From Bacteroidales bacterium (GTDB lineage Bacteria > Bacteroidota > Bacteroidia > Bacteroidales > VadinHA17): DNA of 57,140 nucleotides. Below, piece by piece: positions 41,857-51,067 of this stretch. The DNA is taken from contig JALONT010000019.1 in the NCBI GenBank assembly GCA_025454795.1, positions 1 to 57,140 of the forward strand. Reading direction: 5' to 3'. The first letter of the stretch is position 1. Every line of letters starts with the position of its first letter. A program made the translations under genes and the position numbers. The notes beneath the pieces are model-generated. The model was not told the DNA's origin, did no database searches, and saw nothing but the letters and a program-made list of their open reading frames with translations.

Positions 41857-43527
41857 ATGAAAAAAACACAAATGAAACTGATATCTACTCTCTTTTCCGC
41901 CTTAGTTATCCTTTGTCTTCAGTTAAACGGACAGGTAAAATTTCAAACAACTGCAGAAAGTTCTGATTTCAAATCAACATCAGATTATAATGATGTTATT
42001 GCTTTTATAGACCATCTTAAGAAATCATCAAAGTATATCAGGGTTGAAAATATAGCAAAGTCTTCAGAAGGTCATGATATCCCACTTCTCATAATAGGTA
42101 ATCCTCTGCCGGAATCGCCCGGGAAGCGCAATAATGACAGACGAATTGTAATTTATATACAGGCAAATATTCATGCCGGTGAAGTAGAAGGGAAAGAGGC
42201 TTCACTGATGTTTGCAAGGGATCTTCTCTCAGAAAGAAATCCGGAAATTCTAAAAGATGTGATTTTACTGATCTGTCCCAACATCAACCCCGACGGGAAT
42301 GAAAAAATCAGTCCTCTTAACAGAACATACCAGAATGGTCCTGTAAACGGAGTAGGAGTACGGTATAACGGACAGTACCTTGACCTGAACAGAGATGCAA
42401 TGAAAGCAGAATCGCCTGAAGTCCAGGGTGTAATAACAAAAGTCTTCAATGCATGGGATCCTGCCGTATTCATGGACTGTCATACTACAGATGGATCATA
42501 TCATATAGAACCTGTGACGTTTACATGGATGGTCAATCCAAATGGTGATAATTCACTGATCCATTATATGCAGGAAAAGATGATTCCTGAGATGTCAGGC
42601 ACATTATTAAATAAGTATATGGTCGAAAATTGCTTCTATGGTGAGTTCATTGATATGATGGATCCTGAAAAGGGATGGTATTATGAGGCTGCCGATCCGC
42701 GGTACTTATCCAACTATTACGGATTGCGGAACAGACTGGGGATCCTTAACGAGAATTATGTCTATGCCGATTTTGAATCGCGCGTCCGGGGTTGTTATTA
42801 CCTTATTAAATCGCTTACGGATTATGCGTCAGCCCATAAGTCTGAAATCAAAGAGATTATTGAGAAAAGCGATAACAGAAATGTTCAACGGGGATTGAAT
42901 CCGACTGTAAAAGATTCATTTGCAATAGAGTATAAAGTCAGGCCTCTTCCGAAACCTGTGACGATTAAAACATTTGAAGCTGAGCCTGCACCCGATTCGA
43001 ATGTCTGGCCACCCTTTCGAAAAACAGATCGCCAGGTAACGGTTTCTGTTCCTTACTTTATTGACTTTTATCCCTCAAAAAGTGTAAGATTTCCATTTGC
43101 ATACCTGGTTACGGTTAATGATATTGAGGTGATTGATCTGCTGACAAAACAGGGTATCAGGATAGAAAAACTTGCTGCTGTCAGCAGAATTAATGTCGAA
43201 AGATTTGAAACAGACAAACTTACAGGATCCTCAAAGCTGAACCAGGGCCATTACACCAATACCATATCCGGGAGGTTTCTGAAGGAGACCGTCAATTTCC
43301 CGGCAGGCACACTTGTGATCAGAACTGCTCAGCCGCTGGCAAACCTTGCTGCATACCTGCTTGAACCACAGTCTAATGATGGACTTTTAACATGGAATTA
43401 TTTTGACAGGTACCTGCAGCCACAATGGGGTGAAGGATTTTTACCGTATCCTGTGTATAAGATCATTGAACCGATTGATTTAAATACTATGCCATTCATG
43501 ACTGCACCTCCTGTACAACCTGATTAG
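41857..43527 (+). CDS. M14 family zinc carboxypeptidase-like metallopeptidase
   Basis: A 556-residue exported protein. Signal peptide about 1-27 (LISTLFSALVILCLQLNGQ). The M14 catalytic domain (about 35-310) has zinc ligands in HAGEVEG (H and E, about 106-109) and in DCHTTDGSYH (near 207), with the motif NINPDGNE and YLDLNRDAMK between. Candidate catalytic Glu lies around NENYVYADFESR (about 297-309). The C-terminal 230 residues are a family-typical extension with no catalytic motif. It probably trims peptides or muropeptides in the periplasm. Monocistronic. Confidence 0.88.
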   Translation: MKKTQMKLISTLFSALVILCLQLNGQVKFQTTAESSDFKSTSDYNDVIAFIDHLKKSSKYIRVENIAKSSEGHDIPLLIIGNPLPESPGKRNNDRRIVIYIQANIHAGEVEGKEASLMFARDLLSERNPEILKDVILLICPNINPDGNEKISPLNRTYQNGPVNGVGVRYNGQYLDLNRDAMKAESPEVQGVITKVFNAWDPAVFMDCHTTDGSYHIEPVTFTWMVNPNGDNSLIHYMQEKMIPEMSGTLLNKYMVENCFYGEFIDMMDPEKGWYYEAADPRYLSNYYGLRNRLGILNENYVYADFESRVRGCYYLIKSLTDYASAHKSEIKEIIEKSDNRNVQRGLNPTVKDSFAIEYKVRPLPKPVTIKTFEAEPAPDSNVWPPFRKTDRQVTVSVPYFIDFYPSKSVRFPFAYLVTVNDIEVIDLLTKQGIRIEKLAAVSRINVERFETDKLTGSSKLNQGHYTNTISGRFLKETVNFPAGTLVIRTAQPLANLAAYLLEPQSNDGLLTWNYFDRYLQPQWGEGFLPYPVYKIIEPIDLNTMPFMTAPPVQPD

Positions 43528-43544
43528 CCTGCATGACCCTCCTT

Positions 43545-43595
43545 CGACAAGTTCAGGGTGGCTGCGGAGGGCAAACCCTGCACGACAAATATTTC
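43545..43595. repeat. CCTTCGACAAGTTCAGGG-type dispersed repeat
   Basis: The gap between the M14 gene and speA holds CCTTCGACAAGTTCAGGG and a flanking GGAGGGCAAACCCTGC. Words of this type are common between genes in Bacteroidota. The short arms CAGGGTGG and CCTGC may form a weak hairpin after the M14 stop. Confidence 0.5.
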
Positions 43596-43694
43596 CCCAA
43601 TCCTGCCCCTTATTCGTGTTATTTTAATAACATTGCAAAAAATTTATATTTTTCTGATCTTTAAATATCAATTAATCCGTACAAATAACTGATC

Positions 43695-45587
43695 ATGAGA
43701 AAATGGCGTATTGAGGATTCAGCTGAATTATACAATATCAATGGTTGGGGCGTTGACTACTTTTCAATCAATGAAAAGGGGAATGTGCTTGTGACTCCGC
43801 AGAAAAACGGAGCCTCAGTTGATCTTAAGGAACTGCTTGATGAATTAATACTTACTGATGTTTCAACACCGGTTCTTCTCCGTTTTCCGGATATTCTGGA
43901 CGACAGGATCATAAGCATATCGAATTGCTTCAAAAAAGCCTCCGAGGAATACGACTATAAGGCTCAGAATTTCATTATATATCCTATAAAGGTGAATCAG
44001 ATGAGACCTGTTGTGGAGGAGATAGTCAGTCATGGTAAAAAATTCAACATAGGTCTGGAAGCCGGTTCAAAACCTGAGCTGCATGCGGTTATTGCAATCA
44101 ACACTGATCCTGAATCTCTCATAATTTGTAACGGATACAAGGATGAAGATTATATTGAGCTTGCACTGCTTGCGCAGAAAATGGGCAAGCGTATTTTTCT
44201 TGTTGTTGAAAAGCTGAATGAATTAAAACTTATTTATGCAGTATCGAAACGTCTGAAAGTAAAGCCTAACCTTGGGATACGTATTAAGCTGGCAAGTGTG
44301 GGGAGTGGTAAATGGGAAGATTCGGGCGGTGACATAAGTAAATTCGGACTTACATCCAGTGAGCTTCTGGAAGCTATCGATTTCATTGAAAAGAATAAAC
44401 TGAGAGATTGTATTAAACTGATTCATTTTCACATTGGCAGCCAGGTGACCAAGATCAGGCGTATCAAGACAGCACTGCGTGAGGCATCACAGTTTTATGT
44501 TGAGCTCCGCAAGCTTGGATTTAATGTGGAATTTGTAGATATCGGAGGAGGACTGGGTGTAGATTATGACGGCACGGGATCCTCAAACAGCGAAAGCAGC
44601 GTAAATTATACACTCCAGGAGTATGTTAACGACTCTGTCAGTACTTTCGTAGATGCCAGCAATAAAAATAATATTCCACATCCGAATGTTATAACTGAAT
44701 CAGGACGCTCCCTTACGGCACATCATTCTGTTCTGATATTTGAGGTTCTTGAGACAACTACTCTTCCGGCATGGGATACGGAGGAGGTTGTAAATGAACA
44801 TGATCATGAGCTTGTAAAGGAGATTTACAGTTTGTGGGATAATTTCAACCAGCCAAGGATGCTTGAGACATGGCATGATGCACAGCAAATTCGTGAAGAA
44901 GCACTCGACCGGTTTAGCCTGGGACTCATTGATCTGAAAACCAGGGCTCAGATAGAAACTCTTTTCTGGTCAATTGCACGCAAAGTGTACCAGATCGCCA
45001 ATACCACAAAACATGTTCCGGAAGAGCTGAGGCAGATTTCAAGGATACTGTCAGACAAATATTTCTGTAATTTTTCTCTCTTCCAGTCGCTTCCAGATTC
45101 CTGGGCGATAGATCAGATCTTCCCGATAATGCCAATTCACCGCCTTAACGAAGAACCTGGTGTTTCGGCAACCATCCAGGATATGACATGTGACTCGGAC
45201 GGGAAAATTGATAATTTCATTTCTACCCGGAATTCATCTCATCATATTCCACTTCATGCTCTGAAAGGAAAAGAATCTTATTACCTGGGAGTCTTCCTGG
45301 TAGGAGCTTACCAGGAGATACTTGGAGACCTTCATAACCTCTTTGGTGATACCAACGCAGTGCATGTTTCAGTCGATGAAAACGGATATAAAATTGACCA
45401 GGTAATCGACGGAGAAACAGTTGCAGAGGTTCTTGATTATGTACAGTATAATCCGAAAAAAATGGTACGCACCGTTGAATCATGGGTTACAAGTTCTGTT
45501 AAAGCCGGCATTATCTCTCTTGAAGAAGGAAAAGAATTCCTCTCGAATTACCGGTCAGGATTATATGGTTATACATATCTTGAGTGA
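43695..45587 (+). CDS. speA: Biosynthetic arginine decarboxylase
   Basis: A 630-residue PLP enzyme: arginine gives agmatine + CO2, first step of the agmatine route to putrescine and spermidine. Length and motifs match SpeA of fold III. PLP lysine in FIIYPIKVNQMRP (about 96-108), SVGSGKWEDSGGDISKFGL, HFHIGSQ (near 247), DIGGGLGVDYDG (near 285) and ESGRSLTAHHS (near 335). There is no signal peptide; cytoplasmic. Flanked by unrelated genes, alone in its transcription unit. Other polyamine genes such as agmatine deiminase are not in the window. Confidence 0.97.
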   Translation: MRKWRIEDSAELYNINGWGVDYFSINEKGNVLVTPQKNGASVDLKELLDELILTDVSTPVLLRFPDILDDRIISISNCFKKASEEYDYKAQNFIIYPIKVNQMRPVVEEIVSHGKKFNIGLEAGSKPELHAVIAINTDPESLIICNGYKDEDYIELALLAQKMGKRIFLVVEKLNELKLIYAVSKRLKVKPNLGIRIKLASVGSGKWEDSGGDISKFGLTSSELLEAIDFIEKNKLRDCIKLIHFHIGSQVTKIRRIKTALREASQFYVELRKLGFNVEFVDIGGGLGVDYDGTGSSNSESSVNYTLQEYVNDSVSTFVDASNKNNIPHPNVITESGRSLTAHHSVLIFEVLETTTLPAWDTEEVVNEHDHELVKEIYSLWDNFNQPRMLETWHDAQQIREEALDRFSLGLIDLKTRAQIETLFWSIARKVYQIANTTKHVPEELRQISRILSDKYFCNFSLFQSLPDSWAIDQIFPIMPIHRLNEEPGVSATIQDMTCDSDGKIDNFISTRNSSHHIPLHALKGKESYYLGVFLVGAYQEILGDLHNLFGDTNAVHVSVDENGYKIDQVIDGETVAEVLDYVQYNPKKMVRTVESWVTSSVKAGIISLEEGKEFLSNYRSGLYGYTYLE

Positions 45588-45776
45588 TCGGGAACTGTTT
45601 CTTTTCAGGTAATCTGATATTCATTATCATTTAATATTTCTCAGGTCAGGATATCGGTTTTCAATAAATTGTTGGAAATTCTTATTCCGGTAAGCAAATT
45701 TTTTTTAACTTGGAATTCTGAATTCTTTCAGATCAGTGTTTTTTGATTAACTATAACCCAATTAATTGATTAAACT

Positions 45777-46430
45777 ATGAGCAACTCTACATTCGATTTA
45801 AATGCACTTATTAAGGAGTCCAGGGATCTCCTTGTAACTCCAAAGGCCTACTTCTCAACAATGAAGACCACCGGAGGAATTGCAGAACCTTTGATCAAAG
45901 CAGTTATCTATGGCGCAGTTGCAGGAATTATTGCATTTCTGTGGAGCATTCTGAAACTGGGTGGAGCAACCGGTGGAATGTTTGGAGGAGCAGTTGGCAT
46001 AATGATGTTCGTTTGGTATATTGTCGGTGCCGTTATCGGCCTGTTCATCAGCGCTGTAATTATCCTTGTCATTTCTGCGATATGCAAGGGGAATACAGAT
46101 TTTGAAGCAAGCGTAAGAGTAACAGCTGCTATTATGGTTATTATGCCGATTAGCGCATTACTTGGCTTTGTTTCAGGCCTGAATCTTACTGCCGGTTTAT
46201 TAGTTGGTCTGGCAGTCAATATTTTTGCTCTTTACCTTCTCTACCATGCTCTTGTGGAAGCTCTTAAAGCAAAACCGGAAACAACAAAAATTGTCATGAT
46301 CGTACTTGCAGCAATTCTTGTCCTCTTCCTCCTTGTTGGAATGGGAGCAAAGAAAAAAGCTAACAAGTTCATGAATGAATTCAATAACTCAGATCTTAAG
46401 GAACTTATTGAGGACGCCGGGAATAAATAA
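45777..46430 (+). CDS. Yip1-family integral membrane protein
   Basis: A 217-residue protein with a soluble N-terminal 38 residues (STFDLNALIKESRDLLVTPKAYFSTM, typical of the Yip1 domain start) and five membrane helices between about 42 and 192 (AVIYGAVAGIIAFLWSIL, FVWYIVGAVIGLFISAVIILVISAIC, VTAAIMVIMPISALLGFV, LLVGLAVNIFALYLLYH, IVMIVLAAILVLFLLVGMG). The function in bacteria is unknown. A strong terminator follows directly, so it forms its own unit. Confidence 0.85.
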   Translation: MSNSTFDLNALIKESRDLLVTPKAYFSTMKTTGGIAEPLIKAVIYGAVAGIIAFLWSILKLGGATGGMFGGAVGIMMFVWYIVGAVIGLFISAVIILVISAICKGNTDFEASVRVTAAIMVIMPISALLGFVSGLNLTAGLLVGLAVNIFALYLLYHALVEALKAKPETTKIVMIVLAAILVLFLLVGMGAKKKANKFMNEFNNSDLKELIEDAGNK

Positions 46431-46451
46431 TGCAGCCAAACAAACTTATAG

Positions 46452-46496
46452 AGCCAGGCACTGGATAATTATTCAATATCCGGACCTGGCTTTTTT
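46452..46496 (+). terminator. Intrinsic terminator of the Yip1-family gene
   Basis: Stem AGCCAGG / CCTGGCT, an inner stem TGGATA / TATCC, and six T at the end. It begins 22 nt after the stop at 46430. Confidence 0.9.
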
Positions 46497-46531
46497 AGAA
46501 AAATGAATCTATAACGAATATTTTATTAGCA

Positions 46532-47377
46532 ATGAACTCACGTCGTCACTTCCTTAAATTATCCGGCACAGGAATTCTGGCTGCCGGAGCCACTTCACTT
46601 TACGGTTCTACCCTCTCGTCTTTACCTCCAAAAAAATCAACAGTTCCTGATACATTTTCAATAGGCATGGCAGGATATACCTTTAAAAATTTCAATGTTG
46701 AGAAGACCATTGAAATGATGGGAAAGGCAGGTGTTAGATACCTGTCTCTCAAAGATTTCCACATGCCGCTAAACAGTACCCAGGAACAGATCTCTGCAGT
46801 TCTGCAGAAGTTTAAGGATGCAGGTATAGAGGTCTACACTGTCGGAGTCATCTATATGAAAACCCGGGAGTCAGTAGATCAGGCGTTTGCCTATGCAAAA
46901 ATGGCAGGAGTAAAAATGATAGTTGGTGCTCCGGAATATCAGCTTCTTCCCGATGTGGAGAAGAGAATTAAGGAATATGATATTCGTCTTGCTATTCATA
47001 ACCATGGACCTGATAATCCGTTATATCCCAATGCCACAGACATCTGGAATCATATCAGCAACCTGGATCCCAGGATAGGGATATGCATCGACATAGGGCA
47101 TACAACCCGCGACGGACAGGATCCTTCAGTCGACATAATGAGATACAAAAGCCGCATTTTCGACGTTCATATCAAGGATGTCGATAAAGCAGCAAAAGAA
47201 GGAAAGACTATTGAAATGGGAAGGGGAATTATTGATATCCCGAAAGTTGTTGCAACTCTCCGGAAAATCAAATACAGCGGAAAATGCAGCCTCGAGTTTG
47301 AAAAGGATATGAATGATCCTCTTGCAGGAATAGCCGAATCGATAGGTTACTTCAAAGGAGTGATAGCCTGTAAATAA
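46532..47377 (+). CDS. Tat-exported sugar phosphate isomerase/epimerase-like TIM-barrel protein
   Basis: A 281-residue protein. Twin-arginine signal SRRHFLKLSG at 3-12, hydrophobic core GILAAGATSLYG, then the AP-endonuclease-2/xylose-isomerase TIM barrel. Metal-site residues are visible in LAIHNHGPDN (about 152-161), GICIDIGHTTRDG (about 185-197), FDVHIKDVDKAAKEG (near 211-225) and SLEFEKDM (near 254-261). Such proteins often act in sugar catabolism, but no sugar operon is adjacent and the substrate is unknown. The Tat signal implies folding with metal before export. Confidence 0.88.
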   Translation: MNSRRHFLKLSGTGILAAGATSLYGSTLSSLPPKKSTVPDTFSIGMAGYTFKNFNVEKTIEMMGKAGVRYLSLKDFHMPLNSTQEQISAVLQKFKDAGIEVYTVGVIYMKTRESVDQAFAYAKMAGVKMIVGAPEYQLLPDVEKRIKEYDIRLAIHNHGPDNPLYPNATDIWNHISNLDPRIGICIDIGHTTRDGQDPSVDIMRYKSRIFDVHIKDVDKAAKEGKTIEMGRGIIDIPKVVATLRKIKYSGKCSLEFEKDMNDPLAGIAESIGYFKGVIACK

Positions 47378-47443
47378 CCATCAGTTCCGCTATCATGAGC
47401 CCGCCTCCGGGGTGACGGTATTTTATCATTTTAAAAGGACCTT

Positions 47444-47845
47444 TCAATTTTTGTTTCCGGATTTACTTCTTTTTGCTTTAGTTTCGGCTTTTTCCAGGTT
47501 TTCTTTCACTCTGAAGGTTACAATCTTTGTAATAAGGCTTATAGGTAAAGGTCTGTCAAGGGGAAATTGAATCGCCCCTTTAGAATTGTTATAACCTGAC
47601 AATTCTTTTTTAAATACTTCAACACCCGAAGATGTCGGATAAAAGCCTATATGATTCTTATGAGCAGCGAAATAGACCAGAATACCTTTAAGTTCAAAAG
47701 CGGGCATCTGATAACTTATCTTTTCTTCAGCGCCTGGTGCTGCTTTTTTAATTGCAGATCTCAGTTCTTCCAGTATGTGCCGGATATGAACAGGAAAGGC
47801 TGCAATATAATCGTCAATATCAATAGAAAGATATTTTGTTTTCAT
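47444..47845 (-). CDS. DUF1801 / YdhG-like protein
   Basis: A 133-residue cytoplasmic protein of the DUF1801 group (YdhG-like, related to the iron chaperone frataxin-like Fra of Bacillus). Family signatures: IDDYIAAFPVHIRHILEELRSAI (shown in part; about 9-31), APGAEEKISYQMPAFELKG (about 35-53), HIGFYPTSSG (near 66-75) and IQFPLDRPLPISLITKIV. The C-terminus is lysine-rich (KAETKAKRSKSGNKN). Biochemical role not settled. Alone, converging on the preceding gene across 66 nt. Confidence 0.85.
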   Translation of the reverse strand: MKTKYLSIDIDDYIAAFPVHIRHILEELRSAIKKAAPGAEEKISYQMPAFELKGILVYFAAHKNHIGFYPTSSGVEVFKKELSGYNNSKGAIQFPLDRPLPISLITKIVTFRVKENLEKAETKAKRSKSGNKN

Positions 47846-47929
47846 CGTAACAGTTTATAATAAAATCAAAAACTAATCAGGGTTCTGTTTGCGATGAGGT
47901 GACTGGATATGTTTATTAACAGGCAATAT

Positions 47930-49579
47930 TTAAGATAGATTATAATTAAATTCAAATATTTTCATGTCTTCTTCCACAGTCGTGATCGTTTGTACTCCAA
48001 ACTTGTCCTGAACGACTTTTAAAACATCAGGTGTCATGAACCCGGGTAATGTAGGACCTATATGTGTATTCTTTATTCCAAGGTACAACAATGCCAGATG
48101 AACAATTATCGCTTTTTGTTCATACCATGCTATATTGAATACAAGAGGTAATTTATTAATGTCGTCCAGGTTCAGGATTTCTTTTAGTTTAATCGCAACC
48201 AATGCCCATGAATATGAATCATTGCACTGTCCGGCATCCAGCACCCTTGGAATACCATTAATATCGCCCATATTCAATTTATTATAGCGATATTTTGCAC
48301 AACCTGAAGTAAGGATCACGGTATCTTTGGGGAGTTGTTTTGCAAATTCTGTATAGTATTCCCGGCTTTTCTGACGGGCATCACAACCCGACATTACAAC
48401 CAATCTTTTTATTGCACCGGAGTTCACCGCATCCAGGATTTTGTCAGCAAGAGATAAAACCTGATTATGTGCAAAGCCAATGATGATTTCCCCATTTTCA
48501 ATTTCTGTCGGGGATTGGCATTTCTTTGCTAATTCGATTATCTCCGAAAAATCTTTGTGACCATTTGATAATTTCTTATCAATGTATTTCCATTCAGGCA
48601 TTCCCGTTGCACCTGTTGTAAAAACCCTGTCGTTATATGTAGTTGTTTTGCGTGGCGGAACCAGACAGTTTGTTGTAAACAGAATCGGACCATTGAAAGT
48701 TTCAAACTCTTCCAGTTGCCTGTGCCATGCATTCCCGTAGTTGCCAACAAGATGTTTATACCTTTTAAATGAAGGATAGGCATGTGAAGGCAGCATCTCA
48801 GAATGTGTGTAAATATCAATTCCTTTCCCTTCAGTTTGAATTAAGAGTTGTTCTAAATCTTTCAGGTCATGACCGCTGACAAGAATTCCCGGATTTTTAC
48901 CTGCTCCAATGTTAACCTTTGAAATCTCAGGATTACCAAATGTTGAAGTATTAGCTTTGTCAAGTAATGCCATAACCTTAACTCCATGTTCTCCCGTCCG
49001 CATTACCCAACTCAACATGCCATTCAAATCCATGGATTTGGTAATCATCACGAGAGTTTCTTCCATAAAATCATAGATGTCCTGTTGTTCAAACCCCAGA
49101 TTAAAGGCGTGCTCTGCATATGCTGATATTCCTTTAATGCCAAACAGAGTGTATTGTTTCAATGCACGAATATCTTCGTTAGCATCATAGGATAAAGTGC
49201 TGACATGTTTCGCCTTTTCGTAGAATTCTGGATTTTCAACTCTGTTCCAATCAATTACATCATGCTTTTCGCTGAGATTTACTTTACTTTTCAAAGCTTC
49301 ACGAAAACTATTACTATCCTTAATTGCCTGAATAATTGCTTTGTCATCGAAATTGGCATTTGTAATGGTCATAAAAAGGCAATTCATAATATGTCTGCTT
49401 TCTGCATTTGTATCAATTCCCTGCTTACGGGCTTCGATAGTTAAATAAGAAAGACCCTGACAAGCATAGATTAATAAATCCTGAATGTTAGCAGTGTCTT
49501 CTTTCTTACCGCAAACTCCATTAATTGTACAGCCTGTATTTCTGGCTGTCTCCTGGCACTGATTGCAAAACATGCTCAT
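47930..49579 (-). CDS. hcp: Hydroxylamine reductase (hybrid-cluster protein)
   Basis: A 549-residue cytoplasmic metalloprotein with one [4Fe-4S] cluster and a 4Fe-2S-2O hybrid cluster; it acts as a nitric oxide or hydroxylamine reductase in nitrosative stress. The N-terminal motif [15 protein letters not shown]...GVCG has the cysteine spacing of Hcp from strict anaerobes. The hybrid-cluster ligands fit EHG (near 196-201), CLVPP (near 309), [13 protein letters not shown] (near 398), [11 protein letters not shown] (near 427) and [11 protein letters not shown] (near 452). No electron donor gene hcr is adjacent. A -7 element is present upstream. Confidence 0.96.
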   Translation of the reverse strand: MSMFCNQCQETARNTGCTINGVCGKKEDTANIQDLLIYACQGLSYLTIEARKQGIDTNAESRHIMNCLFMTITNANFDDKAIIQAIKDSNSFREALKSKVNLSEKHDVIDWNRVENPEFYEKAKHVSTLSYDANEDIRALKQYTLFGIKGISAYAEHAFNLGFEQQDIYDFMEETLVMITKSMDLNGMLSWVMRTGEHGVKVMALLDKANTSTFGNPEISKVNIGAGKNPGILVSGHDLKDLEQLLIQTEGKGIDIYTHSEMLPSHAYPSFKRYKHLVGNYGNAWHRQLEEFETFNGPILFTTNCLVPPRKTTTYNDRVFTTGATGMPEWKYIDKKLSNGHKDFSEIIELAKKCQSPTEIENGEIIIGFAHNQVLSLADKILDAVNSGAIKRLVVMSGCDARQKSREYYTEFAKQLPKDTVILTSGCAKYRYNKLNMGDINGIPRVLDAGQCNDSYSWALVAIKLKEILNLDDINKLPLVFNIAWYEQKAIIVHLALLYLGIKNTHIGPTLPGFMTPDVLKVVQDKFGVQTITTVEEDMKIFEFNYNLS

Positions 49580-49604
49580 AATATTTTTGTTTTAAATTAA
49601 GTTT

Positions 49605-49612
49605 CAAAGATA
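49605..49612 (-). promoter_or_regulatory. Bacteroidota -7 promoter element for hcp
   Basis: The minus strand reads TATCTTTG, an exact TAnnTTTG match, 26 nt upstream of the hcp ATG. A palindrome at 49703-49722 further upstream could be a regulator site. Confidence 0.5.
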
Positions 49613-49702
49613 CTGTTTGCCGGTCATTATTTTTGCATTTAATGCCAGTAAACAAATAAATAAACAAGTGTCCCGGTAACTGGCATATTAAGAGTGACAT
49701 AC

Positions 49703-49722
49703 AGGTAAATAGCTACTTACCT
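49703..49722. promoter_or_regulatory. 20-bp near-perfect palindrome upstream of hcp
   Basis: AGGTAA-A-TAGCTA-C-TTACCT is symmetric except for one base pair. It lies 124 nt upstream of the hcp start and 18 nt past the decayed nitrilase stop. Operator-like in size and symmetry; a regulator cannot be named from sequence alone. Confidence 0.35.
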
Positions 49723-49739
49723 TTGCCTGCTTGCCGGTG

Positions 49740-50467
49740 TTAGTACTTAGTATTCTCTTCACTGTTAAGCCAAACTACAGTTTGTTCAGATTTGTGATTT
49801 TGGCCAATTATTTCCCTGTTAAGTTCCGGGCGTCTTGCTTTTAAATATCGATGTCCTCCTGCCTGAATATTTTTTTCATGAGTAATTAAGGAAGTTACAA
49901 AACTGTCCTCGAAAGACCGACATTCAGCAAGAATCTCACCAAAAGGATCAATAATCATTGAGCAGCCATTTTTTAGCTGGTCATGATCCATACCAATTTC
50001 TCAAAAAGTCCTGCCAATATGACAATCTCAAACTTTTTTGATAATGCTATGAGTTTCAGGGTACTTTCCCCATCTGGAACAGATTCAGCCATATCAAGCA
50101 TTTGTTCTTTTGAGAGATGTCTGGCAAATGTATAACCGGTAATTGAGCATTCGTGGAAAGAAATGATTTCCGAACCTTCCTTTGATGCTTCCCGGGAAAG
50201 TCTCTCAATAACTGAGAGGTTATAGGTTTTGTCGCCACCGATGACAGGGAGCAATTTATTTATGTTTGAACCCAAACCATAATGGCCGAACCTTTCATAA
50301 AGTTCTTTTTCCATATGTTGTTCTTCCTCAACACGTTTTAATGGATGGTGAAAGAAATCTTCATCAAAAGTTATCCCGGCATGTTTGTACCACCATGATG
50401 GATGAAACACTATATCCACCGGTAGAATATCCGATTTTATGAATGGATTATTATTGTATTCTGTCAT
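49740..50467 (-). pseudogene. Nitrilase-superfamily hydrolase with internal deletion and frameshift
   Basis: Two overlapping frames together make a broken carbon-nitrogen hydrolase. The 5' part (50467 to 49973) keeps the catalytic Glu in SFHECSITGYTF and runs to AGLFEK, then shifts to LVWIMTS and stops. The 3' part reads on in another frame from GMDHDQLKNG through SMIIDPFGEILAEC to the natural C-terminus. The segment between, which in relatives contains the catalytic Lys and Cys and roughly 100 or more residues, is missing. The junction lies at about 49992-50000. So this is an out-of-frame internal deletion, and the product should be inactive. An assembly error is the alternative. Confidence 0.85.
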
Positions 50468-50556
50468 TTATCTGAACCTGGGGCGAAAGTAAAAAAATCA
50501 AGACGTAATTTTGTGGATTTAAATGCACTATTTTAGATTTGATAATTTATACCCGG

Positions 50557-50973
50557 ATGAAAAAGATCGCAGAAATTATTTTTGAGAATGATAATGGTGA
50601 AATCCTGCTGTATCTGAGAGATAATAAGCCCGGCATTCCTTTTCCACTGCACTGGGATCTTTTTGGCGGACATCTGGAGGAAGGTGAGACTCCTGAAGAA
50701 GCTTTGGTACGTGAAATAAAAGAAGAACTAAATTACGATCTTAAGGATTATAAATTTTTCAAAAAATATGTATGCACTGAGGGAGATGCGTACCCTAATA
50801 TAAAATATATCTACTATGGTAAGTTCAATTTACCTGTTGATGAGATAACACTTCTCGAGGGTGAATATCCACGGTATTTTTCCAGGAAGGAAATACCGGA
50901 TGTAAAATTTGCAAATATTTTAAAAGATGTTGTACTGGATTTTTTGAGGGAGTCAGGGAATATACCCGGATAA
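50557..50973 (+). CDS. Nudix hydrolase
   Basis: A 138-residue cytoplasmic pyrophosphatase of the Nudix superfamily. The Nudix box GHLEEGETPEEALVREIKEE is intact, followed by LNY, and fits Gx5Ex7REUxEExGU with N-Y at the last positions. The substrate is not deducible. I prefer the ATG at 50557 to the in-frame TTG at 50539. It appears intact between two pseudogenes, and is divergent from the nitrilase remnant. Confidence 0.88.
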   Translation: MKKIAEIIFENDNGEILLYLRDNKPGIPFPLHWDLFGGHLEEGETPEEALVREIKEELNYDLKDYKFFKKYVCTEGDAYPNIKYIYYGKFNLPVDEITLLEGEYPRYFSRKEIPDVKFANILKDVVLDFLRESGNIPG

Positions 50974-51067
50974 AACATAAACCTTCGCAGAATCTGAATT
51001 ATTATTTGTCAATCTGCGTTGTAAATGAGAAATTTATTAAATTTTACACCTTATTTCAATATATATT

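Noticed and set aside
46532-47377. Xylose isomerase
   Set aside because: The TIM-barrel family is shared, but the length, Tat signal and motifs point to the broad epimerase-like group; a specific sugar cannot be assigned.
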